From NCBI GenBank assembly GCA_002390165.1, contig DGOU01000086.1:1-5793 (forward strand): DNA of 5,793 nucleotides. The letters run 5' to 3'. Source of the stretch: Lutibacter sp. UBA4458 (GTDB lineage: Bacteria > Bacteroidota > Bacteroidia > Flavobacteriales > Flavobacteriaceae). This document shows, piece by piece, positions 1 to 5,793 of the stretch (position 1 is its first letter; the number at the start of each line of letters is the position of its first letter). A program made the translations under genes and the position numbers. The notes under the pieces were generated by a model, which had not been told where the DNA came from, ran no database searches, and was given only the letters and a program-made list of their open reading frames with translations.

Positions 1-315
1 CTTCCAATAATTACAATACAAAAGTGTAATAATTATATAAAAGAGGTAATTGAAAAAGCTGGATTTACTCATGAAGTTGAATATACTAGAACAAAAGGAG
101 TAGAGCAAAAAACTTTTGTAAAGAAATTTTATGAACTCATATCTTCACATACAGCTCGAAGAACATTTATTACAATAATGCGTAATAATGGAATTGCAGA
201 TAAAACCATTATGAGTATTAGTGGACATAGAGATATTAAATCTTTTAATATTTATCATCAAGTCAATAACACTGCTAGAATAGATGCCGTGCAGTCTGTA
301 TTTGGTGAGATGTGA
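1..315 (+). CDS. Tyrosine recombinase/integrase, C-terminal part (5' end beyond window)
   Basis: This is an open frame from base 1 to TGA at 313-315, giving 104 visible residues of the catalytic domain of a site-specific tyrosine recombinase. Visible catalytic elements are His50 and Arg53 in SSHTARRTF (H-x-x-R), Gly75-His76 in SISGHRDIKSF, and the probable nucleophile Tyr85 in NIYHQV. The spacing of these elements matches the C-terminal end of phage/transposon integrases common in Bacteroidota, and the short tail after Tyr85 looks like a natural terminus. The upstream catalytic Arg and Lys and the DNA-binding core lie outside the window, so whether the gene is whole cannot be judged. It converges on the metabolic operon at 569-5793 and suggests an integrated element ending here. 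The family call is firm; the element type is unknown. Confidence 0.88.
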   Translation, partial: LPIITIQKCNNYIKEVIEKAGFTHEVEYTRTKGVEQKTFVKKFYELISSHTARRTFITIMRNNGIADKTIMSISGHRDIKSFNIYHQVNNTARIDAVQSVFGEM

Positions 316-343
316 AAATTCATAGGAACATTAATATTTGATT

Positions 344-457
344 ATGACAAAAAGAAAAGTTGTATTACTACCCAAAGTAAGAAGAACACTGGCTGAATAT
401 ACTTTTAATGCGATATCGATTATATTATTAAGTATCCTTCTCAATTATTTACCATAA
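344..457 (+). CDS. Small ORF, possible decayed XRE/HipB-like regulator start
   Basis: ATG at 344 opens 37 codons ending at TAA 455-457, 28 bases after the integrase stop and 3 bases before the hairpin at 461. The first residues (MTKRKVVLLPKVRRTLAE) are basic and resemble the start of small Bacteroidota XRE-family regulators, which usually continue into a helix-turn-helix. Here the frame instead continues as a hydrophobic stretch (about residues 24-36, rich in Ile and Leu) with no helix-turn-helix. Readings include a frameshifted or truncated regulator remnant, a tiny membrane peptide, or chance. The resemblance is from memory and short. No clear ribosome binding site or promoter is present. 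Confidence 0.3.
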   Translation: MTKRKVVLLPKVRRTLAEYTFNAISIILLSILLNYLP

Positions 458-460
458 TTA

Positions 461-497
461 AACCCTTATTAAATCTAAAATAAGGGTTACCTTTTTT
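461..497 (+). terminator. Rho-independent terminator, possibly bidirectional
   Basis: A perfect 10-bp inverted repeat pairs 461-470 (AACCCTTATT) with 479-488 (AATAAGGGTT) across an 8-base loop. It is followed by ACC and a run of six T at 492-497. This is a good intrinsic terminator for + strand transcription from the integrase side. Read from the other strand, the stem is followed by TTAATTAT, a weaker but still T-rich tail, so it may also stop the - strand operon whose last stop lies 80 bases away. Its position between convergent units supports both roles. Confidence 0.8.
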
Positions 498-568
498 GTT
501 GCAAGTCCAAGTTTGTTTTTATAGTCCTTTGCGTATTCTTGGAAGTAAAAAAATCTAATGCTATATTA

Positions 569-1543
569 TTATTCAACCAATTTGAAAAAATTAGCAATCC
601 AATAAGTTGAATGAAAATCTTTATCAATTGCAAATTTACCAATAATTCCACCTTGGTGTTCCTCAAGACCAGGGTCTATAGACATTGCATGGCCTAAATT
701 ATTAATTTCATATTTAACAATTATAGGGTTATTTTTTTGGTTATAAATAATTTTGGTTATATCATTATTTCCATTAAACCTTCTAATTACCTTTGATTCA
801 TTATTTAATTTATGAATTCCTTTCCACTGTAATTCGATTATGTCAGCATTTTTAGAATGTACGAAAGGATCGTCTTTTCCTTGGAAAATAACAATTTTGG
901 GATAAGTTCCATTATATGTTGGATTATTCTCTTTTATAAGTGAAACCCAAGCTTCTGGATTTTTTTCAATTTTTCCTTGCATTGCGGCAAATCCACTTTG
1001 TAAATTATTAGCTGCTTTAAATGGAATCCCAGATAAAATTGCTCCAGAATTAATCAAATTAGGATAATTAGCCATTATTATGTTTGCCATGGCTCCTCCT
1101 GCTGAAAGACCAACAACAAATATTTTTTTTGTATCCACATTAAAATTATTGACAGAATATTGGATCATTTCTTTTATAGAATGAGATTCTCCATCATTCT
1201 TAGAAAAATCAGCTTGAGAAAACCAGTTAAAACAGTTATTTATATTATTTTCAACTTTTTGTTCAGGGTAGATAACTATAAATTCTTTAGAATTAGCTAA
1301 TGTATTCCAACCGCTTTGAATTGCAAATTCTTTAGCGGTTTGCCCACATCCGTGTAAAGCCACAACCAATGGGAGTTGAGATTTAACATTTTTTGGTTTG
1401 TAGGTTAACATTTTTAAGTTTCCCTTATTAGAACCAAAATTAGAAATTTCAACCCAGTGGTTTTGACCTATTAATTGAAAGCCTAGAAATAACAGAATTA
1501 TTCCTAGGTATTTTTGAATTTTTAAGTACATAATTAAATTCAT
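569..1543 (-). CDS. Secreted PHB-depolymerase-family esterase
   Basis: This 324-residue alpha/beta-hydrolase belongs to the polyhydroxybutyrate depolymerase family of esterases, which hydrolyse polyester or hydroxy-acid oligomers; relatives include feruloyl and acetylxylan esterases. Residues 1-27 form a signal peptide: basic KIQK, a hydrophobic core of about 12-25, then IGQ as a likely cleavage site. There is no lipobox Cys. Oxyanion motif HGCGQ is at 64-68, the nucleophile elbow GLSAGG puts Ser at 147, GKDDPFV gives the likely Asp225, and LGH gives His285. Cys66 and Cys104 (NNCFNWF) match a conserved pair that probably forms a disulfide. No substrate-binding domain and no type IX secretion sorting tail is visible, so a periplasmic or simply secreted enzyme is likely. 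The ATG lies 9 bases past the SDR stop; Met5 is an alternative start. Two stops in tandem (TAATAA) end the gene. It is the last gene of the operon. Substrate is inferred, not shown. Confidence 0.88.
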   Translation of the reverse strand: MNLIMYLKIQKYLGIILLFLGFQLIGQNHWVEISNFGSNKGNLKMLTYKPKNVKSQLPLVVALHGCGQTAKEFAIQSGWNTLANSKEFIVIYPEQKVENNINNCFNWFSQADFSKNDGESHSIKEMIQYSVNNFNVDTKKIFVVGLSAGGAMANIIMANYPNLINSGAILSGIPFKAANNLQSGFAAMQGKIEKNPEAWVSLIKENNPTYNGTYPKIVIFQGKDDPFVHSKNADIIELQWKGIHKLNNESKVIRRFNGNNDITKIIYNQKNNPIIVKYEINNLGHAMSIDPGLEEHQGGIIGKFAIDKDFHSTYWIANFFKLVE

Positions 1544-1551
1544 TAAGGTTT

Positions 1552-2343
1552 TTATTTTACAAGTCCTCTGGAAACAACTCCTCCTGTAATTTCAAGTGTT
1601 GTACCTGTTACAGCTTCATTAGTAATTGCAAAAACAATTGCTCCAACTATTTCTTTTGTTTTTACCAATCTCCCTATAGTAACATCTTTAATAATGCTAT
1701 CTAAAACTTCTGGTTTCATACCCAATAAAATTGGTGTTTCTACATATCCTGGTGCAATACCTACAACACGGATTCCATTAACCTTTTTAGCATGAAATTC
1801 ACCAGATAATATTTTTGGCCATAAAGCTACTGATGCTTTAGTGGAACTATAATTTAGTTGGCCTAACTGCCCTTCTTTATTAATAGATGATATAGTAAAC
1901 AATATACCTTCACATTTATTATCAATCATTCTTATAGAGGCTTCTCTTAATGTTAAAAACGTCCCTAATAAATTAACATTTATAACATCCATGAATTGAG
2001 AAGTACTCATAGATCTAAATACTTTTCCTGTTTCACGATCTGGGTTAACCATAAATGCATCTCTAAAAATTCCAGCAGATGGAATCACTATATTAATTGA
2101 CCCAAATTTTTCAATAGCTGTATCCATTAATTTAATAACTTCTTCTTCTTTAGTTACATTAGTTTGAATTCCAATGACTTGTCCTCCATTATTTTTTATT
2201 TCGTCTACTTTTTCATTTAAGCCATCTTCATTCATATCTGCTAAAACTATTTTAGCTCCTAATTTTGCTAATTCTATTGCAACTGCTGCTCCAATTCCAC
2301 TAGCACCACCAGTAATAACTACTACTTTATTCTTAATATTCAT
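1552..2343 (-). CDS. SDR-family 3-hydroxyacyl dehydrogenase/3-oxoacyl reductase (FabG-like)
   Basis: A cytoplasmic short-chain dehydrogenase/reductase of 263 residues, usual for classical SDRs. The Rossmann motif TGGASGIG is at 11-18. Asp36 at the end of the second strand (VLADMN) predicts NAD(H) rather than NADP(H). The catalytic set is Asn124 (NVNLLG), Ser152, Tyr165 and Lys169 (YSSTK), followed by PGYVETP at 198-204 and a C-terminal EITGG typical of FabG-like members. Two departures stand out. The usual NNAG is PSAG (88-91), and a roughly 12-residue extra segment (about 98-112, containing DRETGKVFRSM) lies before the helix carrying Asn124; I recall a subgroup of FabG-like proteins with such a loop. 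In this setting oxidation of a 3-hydroxyacyl-CoA to the 3-keto form, or the reverse, is the likely reaction. It starts 3 bases after the ligase stop, with no Shine-Dalgarno, which suggests translational coupling. Confidence 0.87.
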   Translation of the reverse strand: MNIKNKVVVITGGASGIGAAVAIELAKLGAKIVLADMNEDGLNEKVDEIKNNGGQVIGIQTNVTKEEEVIKLMDTAIEKFGSINIVIPSAGIFRDAFMVNPDRETGKVFRSMSTSQFMDVINVNLLGTFLTLREASIRMIDNKCEGILFTISSINKEGQLGQLNYSSTKASVALWPKILSGEFHAKKVNGIRVVGIAPGYVETPILLGMKPEVLDSIIKDVTIGRLVKTKEIVGAIVFAITNEAVTGTTLEITGGVVSRGLVK

Positions 2344-2346
2344 AAT

Positions 2347-3849
2347 TTATTGTTTTAATGATTTTCTATCTATTTTTCCAGTATCGTTTTTTGGAATTTC
2401 TTTGAGAAATTCAATATGTTTTGGAATTTTAAACTTGGCTAATTTTGTTTTACAATAGTCAATAATATCTTTTTCTGTTAAGTTATTATTACTAACAACA
2501 ATGAATGCTTTTCCTACTTCTCCCCATTTATTATCAGGTACATTTATTATTGCAGCTTCAACAATTTCTTCATGTACTTGTAAAATACGTTCAATTTCAG
2601 CAGGGTATACATTTTCACCTCCTGATATGTACATGTTTTTTATTCTGTCAACTATGTATAAATAGTCTTCATTGTCGCTTATTACTACATCTCCAGTATG
2701 AAACCAACCATCAATTATTGACTTATTGGTTTCTTCTTTATTTTGCCAATACCCTGGTGTAACCATAGGACCTTTTAATAATAATTCCCCTCTTTCATTG
2801 GCTCCAACTTTTTCGCCTAAATTGTTCACAATTTTCGTTTGTACATAAAAATTAGGACGACCAATAGACCCCTTTTTTCTAATAGCATCATCATGATGAA
2901 GTGAAGTTAAATTAGGTCCAACTTCTGTTAAACCATATCCTTGTCTAATTAGAACGCTTTGCTTTTTCCAAATTTCAATAAGAGGAATTGGCATAGCTTC
3001 GCCTCCAACTATACAATACATTAAACTTGAGAAATTAGTATTTTCAAAACTTGATTCTTCAGACATCATTTTTAACATTGTAGGAACCCCAAAAAACAAT
3101 GTAAATTCTTCGTCTTCAATTAGTTTTAAAGTAGTTTTGGCACAAAACGATTTTGTTATAACCAAACTCCCGCCATGATGAAGAACCGGAGTTACCAATA
3201 CATTCCAACCTCCAGTATGAAATGGAGGCATACAATTAATGGTTTTCGTATCAGTGTTAATTATCAAACTAATAGCGGTATTTATACTATTCCAGAATAA
3301 CATTTTATGGGTATATATTGCACCTTTTGGAACTCCTGTTGTTCCTGAGGTAAACAGAATAAAAATTGGATGATTTTCGTCCAATTTATTTATAGGGAAA
3401 TAATTTTCATCTTCAATATTTGAGTCTTTTAAAAGTTTAAAAAATTCAACAATATCAAAAGATTTATCAACATTATTTTTACTGAATTCTGTACCTTTAA
3501 CCTTTTCTTTATTTCCTTCATCGTATATTAATAATATAGGTTCAGAAATATTTATTAAACCGTCTAATTCACTTGATGTAAGCCTATAATTTAGTGGAAC
3601 TAAGATAATTCCAGTTTTTTGAGCAGCCATAAAAAACAAAAGATATTCCAAGCAATTTTCAGCTACAAAAACGATTCGATCACCTTTACTAATATTTAAA
3701 TTCGTGGTTAAATAATGGGCCAACTTATTACCTTGTTTATTAAGCTGCTTATAAGTTAAGGTTCTACCGCTTTCAAATTCTTTAATAGCAATTTTATTTG
3801 GTGCATACAAAGCCCATTTTGAAATCCAATCTTGTTGCAAAATATTCAT
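2347..3849 (-). CDS. Acyl-CoA synthetase (AMP-forming, FadD13-like)
   Basis: An adenylate-forming acyl-CoA ligase of 500 residues: a carboxylic acid plus ATP and CoA gives acyl-CoA, AMP and PPi. Motifs in order from the chosen start: P-loop TSGTTGVPKG at 167-176, GGEAMP at 282-287, YGLTE at 305-309, TGD at 385-387, hinge DR at 401-402, GGENVYPAEIE at 410-420, and the catalytic Lys492 in NDTGKIDR. No signal peptide or membrane segment is seen. Length and layout match compact enzymes such as mycobacterial FadD13 rather than the longer membrane-bound long-chain synthetases. The open frame extends to 3879, but that start would be TTG and would overlap the preceding gene by 26 bases. The ATG at 3847-3849 lies 4 bases past that gene's stop and is preferred. 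The substrate (short, medium, hydroxy- or aryl-acid) cannot be read from sequence. It probably activates the acid released by the esterase at the operon's end. Confidence 0.92.
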   Translation of the reverse strand: MNILQQDWISKWALYAPNKIAIKEFESGRTLTYKQLNKQGNKLAHYLTTNLNISKGDRIVFVAENCLEYLLFFMAAQKTGIILVPLNYRLTSSELDGLINISEPILLIYDEGNKEKVKGTEFSKNNVDKSFDIVEFFKLLKDSNIEDENYFPINKLDENHPIFILFTSGTTGVPKGAIYTHKMLFWNSINTAISLIINTDTKTINCMPPFHTGGWNVLVTPVLHHGGSLVITKSFCAKTTLKLIEDEEFTLFFGVPTMLKMMSEESSFENTNFSSLMYCIVGGEAMPIPLIEIWKKQSVLIRQGYGLTEVGPNLTSLHHDDAIRKKGSIGRPNFYVQTKIVNNLGEKVGANERGELLLKGPMVTPGYWQNKEETNKSIIDGWFHTGDVVISDNEDYLYIVDRIKNMYISGGENVYPAEIERILQVHEEIVEAAIINVPDNKWGEVGKAFIVVSNNNLTEKDIIDYCKTKLAKFKIPKHIEFLKEIPKNDTGKIDRKSLKQ

Positions 3850-3853
3850 TGTT

Positions 3854-4840
3854 TTATAATTTAAAAATTGCTCCTGCAAAAGCTAAACCACCACCTGACC
3901 CTATAAATAGCACAGTATCTCCCTCTTTAATTTTATTATCTTTTTTGGCGTGATAAAAAGCCATAGGTATACAAGCTGAGCCTGTATAACCATAGTTATG
4001 CATAATTGTAGTGGTTTTATCCATTCCTACTCCCAATATATCCAAGGTCTCTTTAATACTATTTATATTTATTTGAGTAATAAAATAATGGTCAATATCC
4101 GTTGGTATTTTTCCAATACTCTTACACATATCTTTTACCATGGTACTCCATACTTTCGAATTCAATTCTTTTGGGAATTTTTTCACAAATTTTAATTGAT
4201 GATCACCATTATTTAGGCTTTCTTCAGTTGTGGGTTTGAAAGTTCCACCTCCATATATACCCATCCAACTGCTGTACTCTCCTTTAGTTTTTAATTGTGA
4301 CGCTAATATTCCAGCACCGTTTTCATCTGATTTTAAAATAACCCCTGAAGCACCATCAGCAAACAATGTAACCGTTTTTTTGTCATTTTTATTCAAGTGT
4401 TTAGACATTGCATAAGCTCCCAACACTAAAATAGTGTTATAATTTGTATCAGCCTGAATATATTTGGCAGCTACATCTAATGCAGTCACAAAACCCGAAC
4501 AAGCCGAATTTAAATCAAAAGTTCCTGAATTTACTGCTCCTAACCTGTCTTGAACTACAGAAGCTGTTGAAGGTGAAATATATTCCGGAGTATCTGTAGA
4601 TATAATTATTAAATCTAAATCTTCGGCTTTCACATTTGCATCTTTCAATATTTCTTTTGCTGCATTTACACATAAATCAGCAGTAGATTCATCATCAGCA
4701 CACCAACGTCTTTCATGAATTTGTACATTTTCGCTTAGCCAAGTGCCTACATCTTCCTTTAAAATTTCATTGAAATAACTGTTGGGAATTACTTTTTTAG
4801 GTACATACATTCCCGAACCTATTATTTTTGCATTTCTCAT
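3854..4840 (-). CDS. KAS III (FabH)-like condensing enzyme with altered active site
   Basis: A thiolase-fold protein of 328 residues, the usual length for 3-oxoacyl-ACP synthase III. The N-terminal half carries the nucleophile Cys114 in NSACSGF, preceded by DTPEYISPSTA (83-93) as in FabH-like enzymes, then LFADGASGVIL (159-169). The C-terminal half ends in IGSGGGLAFAGAIFKL, matching the glycine-rich closing strand of the family. The canonical catalytic His (F-I-P-H-Q-A-N in FabH) is aligned with Gln256 in FITQIN, and the canonical Asn (Y/H-G-N-T-S) is aligned with Tyr285 in NYGYTGSACIP. Standard decarboxylative condensation with malonyl-ACP is therefore doubtful. Acyl transfer, non-decarboxylative condensation or an assisting role with the neighbouring thiolase are options. 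I recall FabH-like relatives with a similar FTQ and GYTGSACIP pattern, so this may be a subfamily trait. ATG at 4838-4840 follows the thiolase stop by 13 bases. Confidence 0.88.
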   Translation of the reverse strand: MRNAKIIGSGMYVPKKVIPNSYFNEILKEDVGTWLSENVQIHERRWCADDESTADLCVNAAKEILKDANVKAEDLDLIIISTDTPEYISPSTASVVQDRLGAVNSGTFDLNSACSGFVTALDVAAKYIQADTNYNTILVLGAYAMSKHLNKNDKKTVTLFADGASGVILKSDENGAGILASQLKTKGEYSSWMGIYGGGTFKPTTEESLNNGDHQLKFVKKFPKELNSKVWSTMVKDMCKSIGKIPTDIDHYFITQININSIKETLDILGVGMDKTTTIMHNYGYTGSACIPMAFYHAKKDNKIKEGDTVLFIGSGGGLAFAGAIFKL

Positions 4841-4853
4841 ATTTATAATTTTA

Positions 4854-5793
4854 TTAACTACGTTTTAAAATTGAAACCATATTTGTTGCTCCTGAGCCAC
4901 CAATATTTAATACTAAAGCGGCATTGGCATTATTTACTTGCACACCAATAGCATTGTTTGTAAGTTGTTTGTGTAATAACGCATGCATAGAAACTCCCGT
5001 TGCTCCAACTGGATGTCCTTTGGATTTTAACCCACCCGATGGGTTTACAACACATTTCCCTCCTAAATAAACATCTTTGTTTAGTAAGGCTTCAAATTCA
5101 TTACCTTTTTTTGTCAATCCAATAGCGCTATAAATTAACAATTCCGTGATGGTAAAACAATCATGAACTTCGGCAATTTGAATATCATTAATAGTCATTT
5201 TAGCTTGTTTTAAAGCTTTTTTTGTTGCTTCAGAAGCTCCATCAAGAAAATAATTACTCCTTTTACTGTCTACGATATTTAAATAATCACTTGCAGAACT
5301 TGTAGCAGCTATTTCAACTGAATTATTTGTTTTTTCGGCTGATAAAATTACTGCTGCTGCACCATCAGATATTAAGGAACAATCATGTAAACGCAAGGGG
5401 TCTGCTATTATTGGGTTTTTCTCATTAGGTAAATTTAAAATATCTATTTTACTTCGTGTTTTTTGTAAATGAGCCAATGGGTTTTGTGCACCAAAACTAT
5501 ATGCTTTTGCCGAAATTTCTGCTAAATACTTCTGTAATTGTTCTAAAGAATAACCGTAATGTTTCATCCATCCTTTAGCATATTCAGCAAATAATCCAGG
5601 GAAAGTATAACCATTAGCTCCTTCTTTCTCCCAATATGATGCTTTTGCTAATGTAATTGCAGTATTTTTTGTGTCTAAAGAGTTCATTTTTTCAACTCCA
5701 ACAACTAAAACTTTTTTTGCTTTCCCAGATTTAATTGCCATTTCAGCCATATGAACTGCTGATGTTCCAGATGCACAAGCATTTTCAACTCTA
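4854..5793 (-). CDS. SCP2-type thiolase / acetyl-CoA acetyltransferase, 5' end beyond window
   Basis: The frame is open through the right edge, giving 312 visible residues. The first Met in the window (5748-5750) is internal, because the codons before it read RVENACASGTSAVH and contain the nucleophilic Cys (visible residue 6). Other motifs are LHDCSLISDGAAAV (about 135-148), EVHDCFTITELL (about 208-219, the HDCF signature of SCP2-type thiolases), NPSGGLKSKGHPVGATG (about 250-266, catalytic His260) and NIGGSG near 296-301 where biosynthetic thiolases have Cys-x-Gly. In SCP2-type enzymes the HDCF Cys is thought to take over from that missing C-terminal Cys. The expected activity is thiolytic cleavage or formation of 3-ketoacyl-CoA in the cytoplasm. 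Since the nucleophile Cys is present, it is not an Ltp2-like aldolase. By family length about 80 residues are missing. It is the first visible gene of the operon. Confidence 0.93.
   Translation of the reverse strand, partial: RVENACASGTSAVHMAEMAIKSGKAKKVLVVGVEKMNSLDTKNTAITLAKASYWEKEGANGYTFPGLFAEYAKGWMKHYGYSLEQLQKYLAEISAKAYSFGAQNPLAHLQKTRSKIDILNLPNEKNPIIADPLRLHDCSLISDGAAAVILSAEKTNNSVEIAATSSASDYLNIVDSKRSNYFLDGASEATKKALKQAKMTINDIQIAEVHDCFTITELLIYSAIGLTKKGNEFEALLNKDVYLGGKCVVNPSGGLKSKGHPVGATGVSMHALLHKQLTNNAIGVQVNNANAALVLNIGGSGATNMVSILKRS

Larger units (their letters stand above)
569..5793 (-). other. Five-gene acyl-CoA metabolism operon
   Basis: Five genes lie on one strand with gaps of 13, 4, 3 and 8 bases and no room for internal promoters: thiolase, KAS III-like enzyme, acyl-CoA synthetase, SDR, secreted esterase. 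The spacing supports one polycistronic transcript starting to the right of the window and probably ending at the hairpin at 461-488. None of the four visible gene starts has a Shine-Dalgarno; leaders are runs of A and T, as is usual in Bacteroidota. The order suggests a catabolic route from an external ester to acetyl-CoA, but no regulator or transporter is visible to confirm direction. Confidence 0.75.

Noticed and set aside
333..340. Possible Bacteroidota -7 box (AATATTTG, against TAnnTTTG) before the small ORF
   Set aside because: One core position mismatches, no -33 TTTG lies at the right spacing, and the start site would fall at or after the ATG.
506..543. Inverted repeat TCCAAG/CTTGGA
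   Set aside because: Only 6 bp of stem with a 26-base loop, in AT-rich sequence; not enough for a terminator or an operator.
2174..2458. + strand ORF of 94 codons
   Set aside because: It lies antisense across the SDR start and ligase end, both firmly identified, and its translation has no recognisable features.
2505..2762. + strand ORF of 85 codons rich in Leu and Phe
   Set aside because: It is antisense to conserved motifs of the acyl-CoA synthetase; the hydrophobic composition follows from reading AT-rich coding sequence backwards.
3850..3879. Ten-residue N-terminal extension of the acyl-CoA synthetase
   Set aside because: The start at 3877-3879 is TTG and would overlap the KAS III-like gene by 26 bases. 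The ATG at 3847-3849 gives a clean 4-base gap and a normal family N-terminus.
3998..4415. Two short + strand ORFs (3998-4195 and 4230-4415)
   Set aside because: Both are antisense within the KAS III-like gene and show no domain or start signal of their own.
4854..5750. Thiolase starting at the Met at 5748-5750
   Set aside because: The frame stays open upstream and encodes the active-site NACASG motif, so this Met is internal and the true start is outside the window.

Overview
The window is AT-rich throughout (roughly one third G+C by eye). Its genes start at ATG codons behind A/T-rich leaders with no Shine-Dalgarno sequence, and its integrase fragment is of the Bacteroidetes type. Together these suggest a member of the Bacteroidota, probably a flavobacterium. 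This assignment is inferred from style and protein resemblance, not from a marker gene.

The left edge (1-315, + strand) holds the last 104 codons of a tyrosine recombinase/integrase with H-x-x-R, G-H and the nucleophilic Tyr in place. It is followed by a 37-codon ORF (344-457). The first residues of that ORF resemble the start of small XRE/HipB-like regulators, but it then runs into an unrelated hydrophobic tail, so it may be a remnant. A 10-bp perfect hairpin with a T-run (461-497) closes the + strand unit and sits between the two convergent transcription units.

The rest (569-5793, - strand) is one tight operon that enters from beyond the right edge. In order of transcription it encodes an SCP2-type thiolase (5' end missing), a FabH/KAS III-like condensing enzyme, an acyl-CoA synthetase of the FadD13 size class, an SDR dehydrogenase and a secreted PHB-depolymerase-family esterase. 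Gaps between genes are 13, 4, 3 and 8 bases. No promoter is visible inside the operon, so its control region lies outside the window.

The enzymes fit an acyl-CoA pathway fed by an exported esterase. The esterase would release a hydroxy- or aryl-acid outside the cytoplasm, the ligase would activate it to a CoA thioester, the SDR would oxidise a 3-hydroxyacyl-CoA, and the thiolase would cleave the 3-ketoacyl-CoA. Polyhydroxybutyrate or hydroxy-acid oligomer use is the simplest reading, and aryl-ester (feruloyl-type) use is an alternative. The KAS III-like protein is the piece that does not fit: it keeps the Cys nucleophile but has Gln and Tyr where canonical FabH has catalytic His and Asn. It may be a specialised acyltransferase or condensing enzyme, and the pathway could then be biosynthetic. 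No tRNA, rRNA, CRISPR array or intact insertion sequence was seen.
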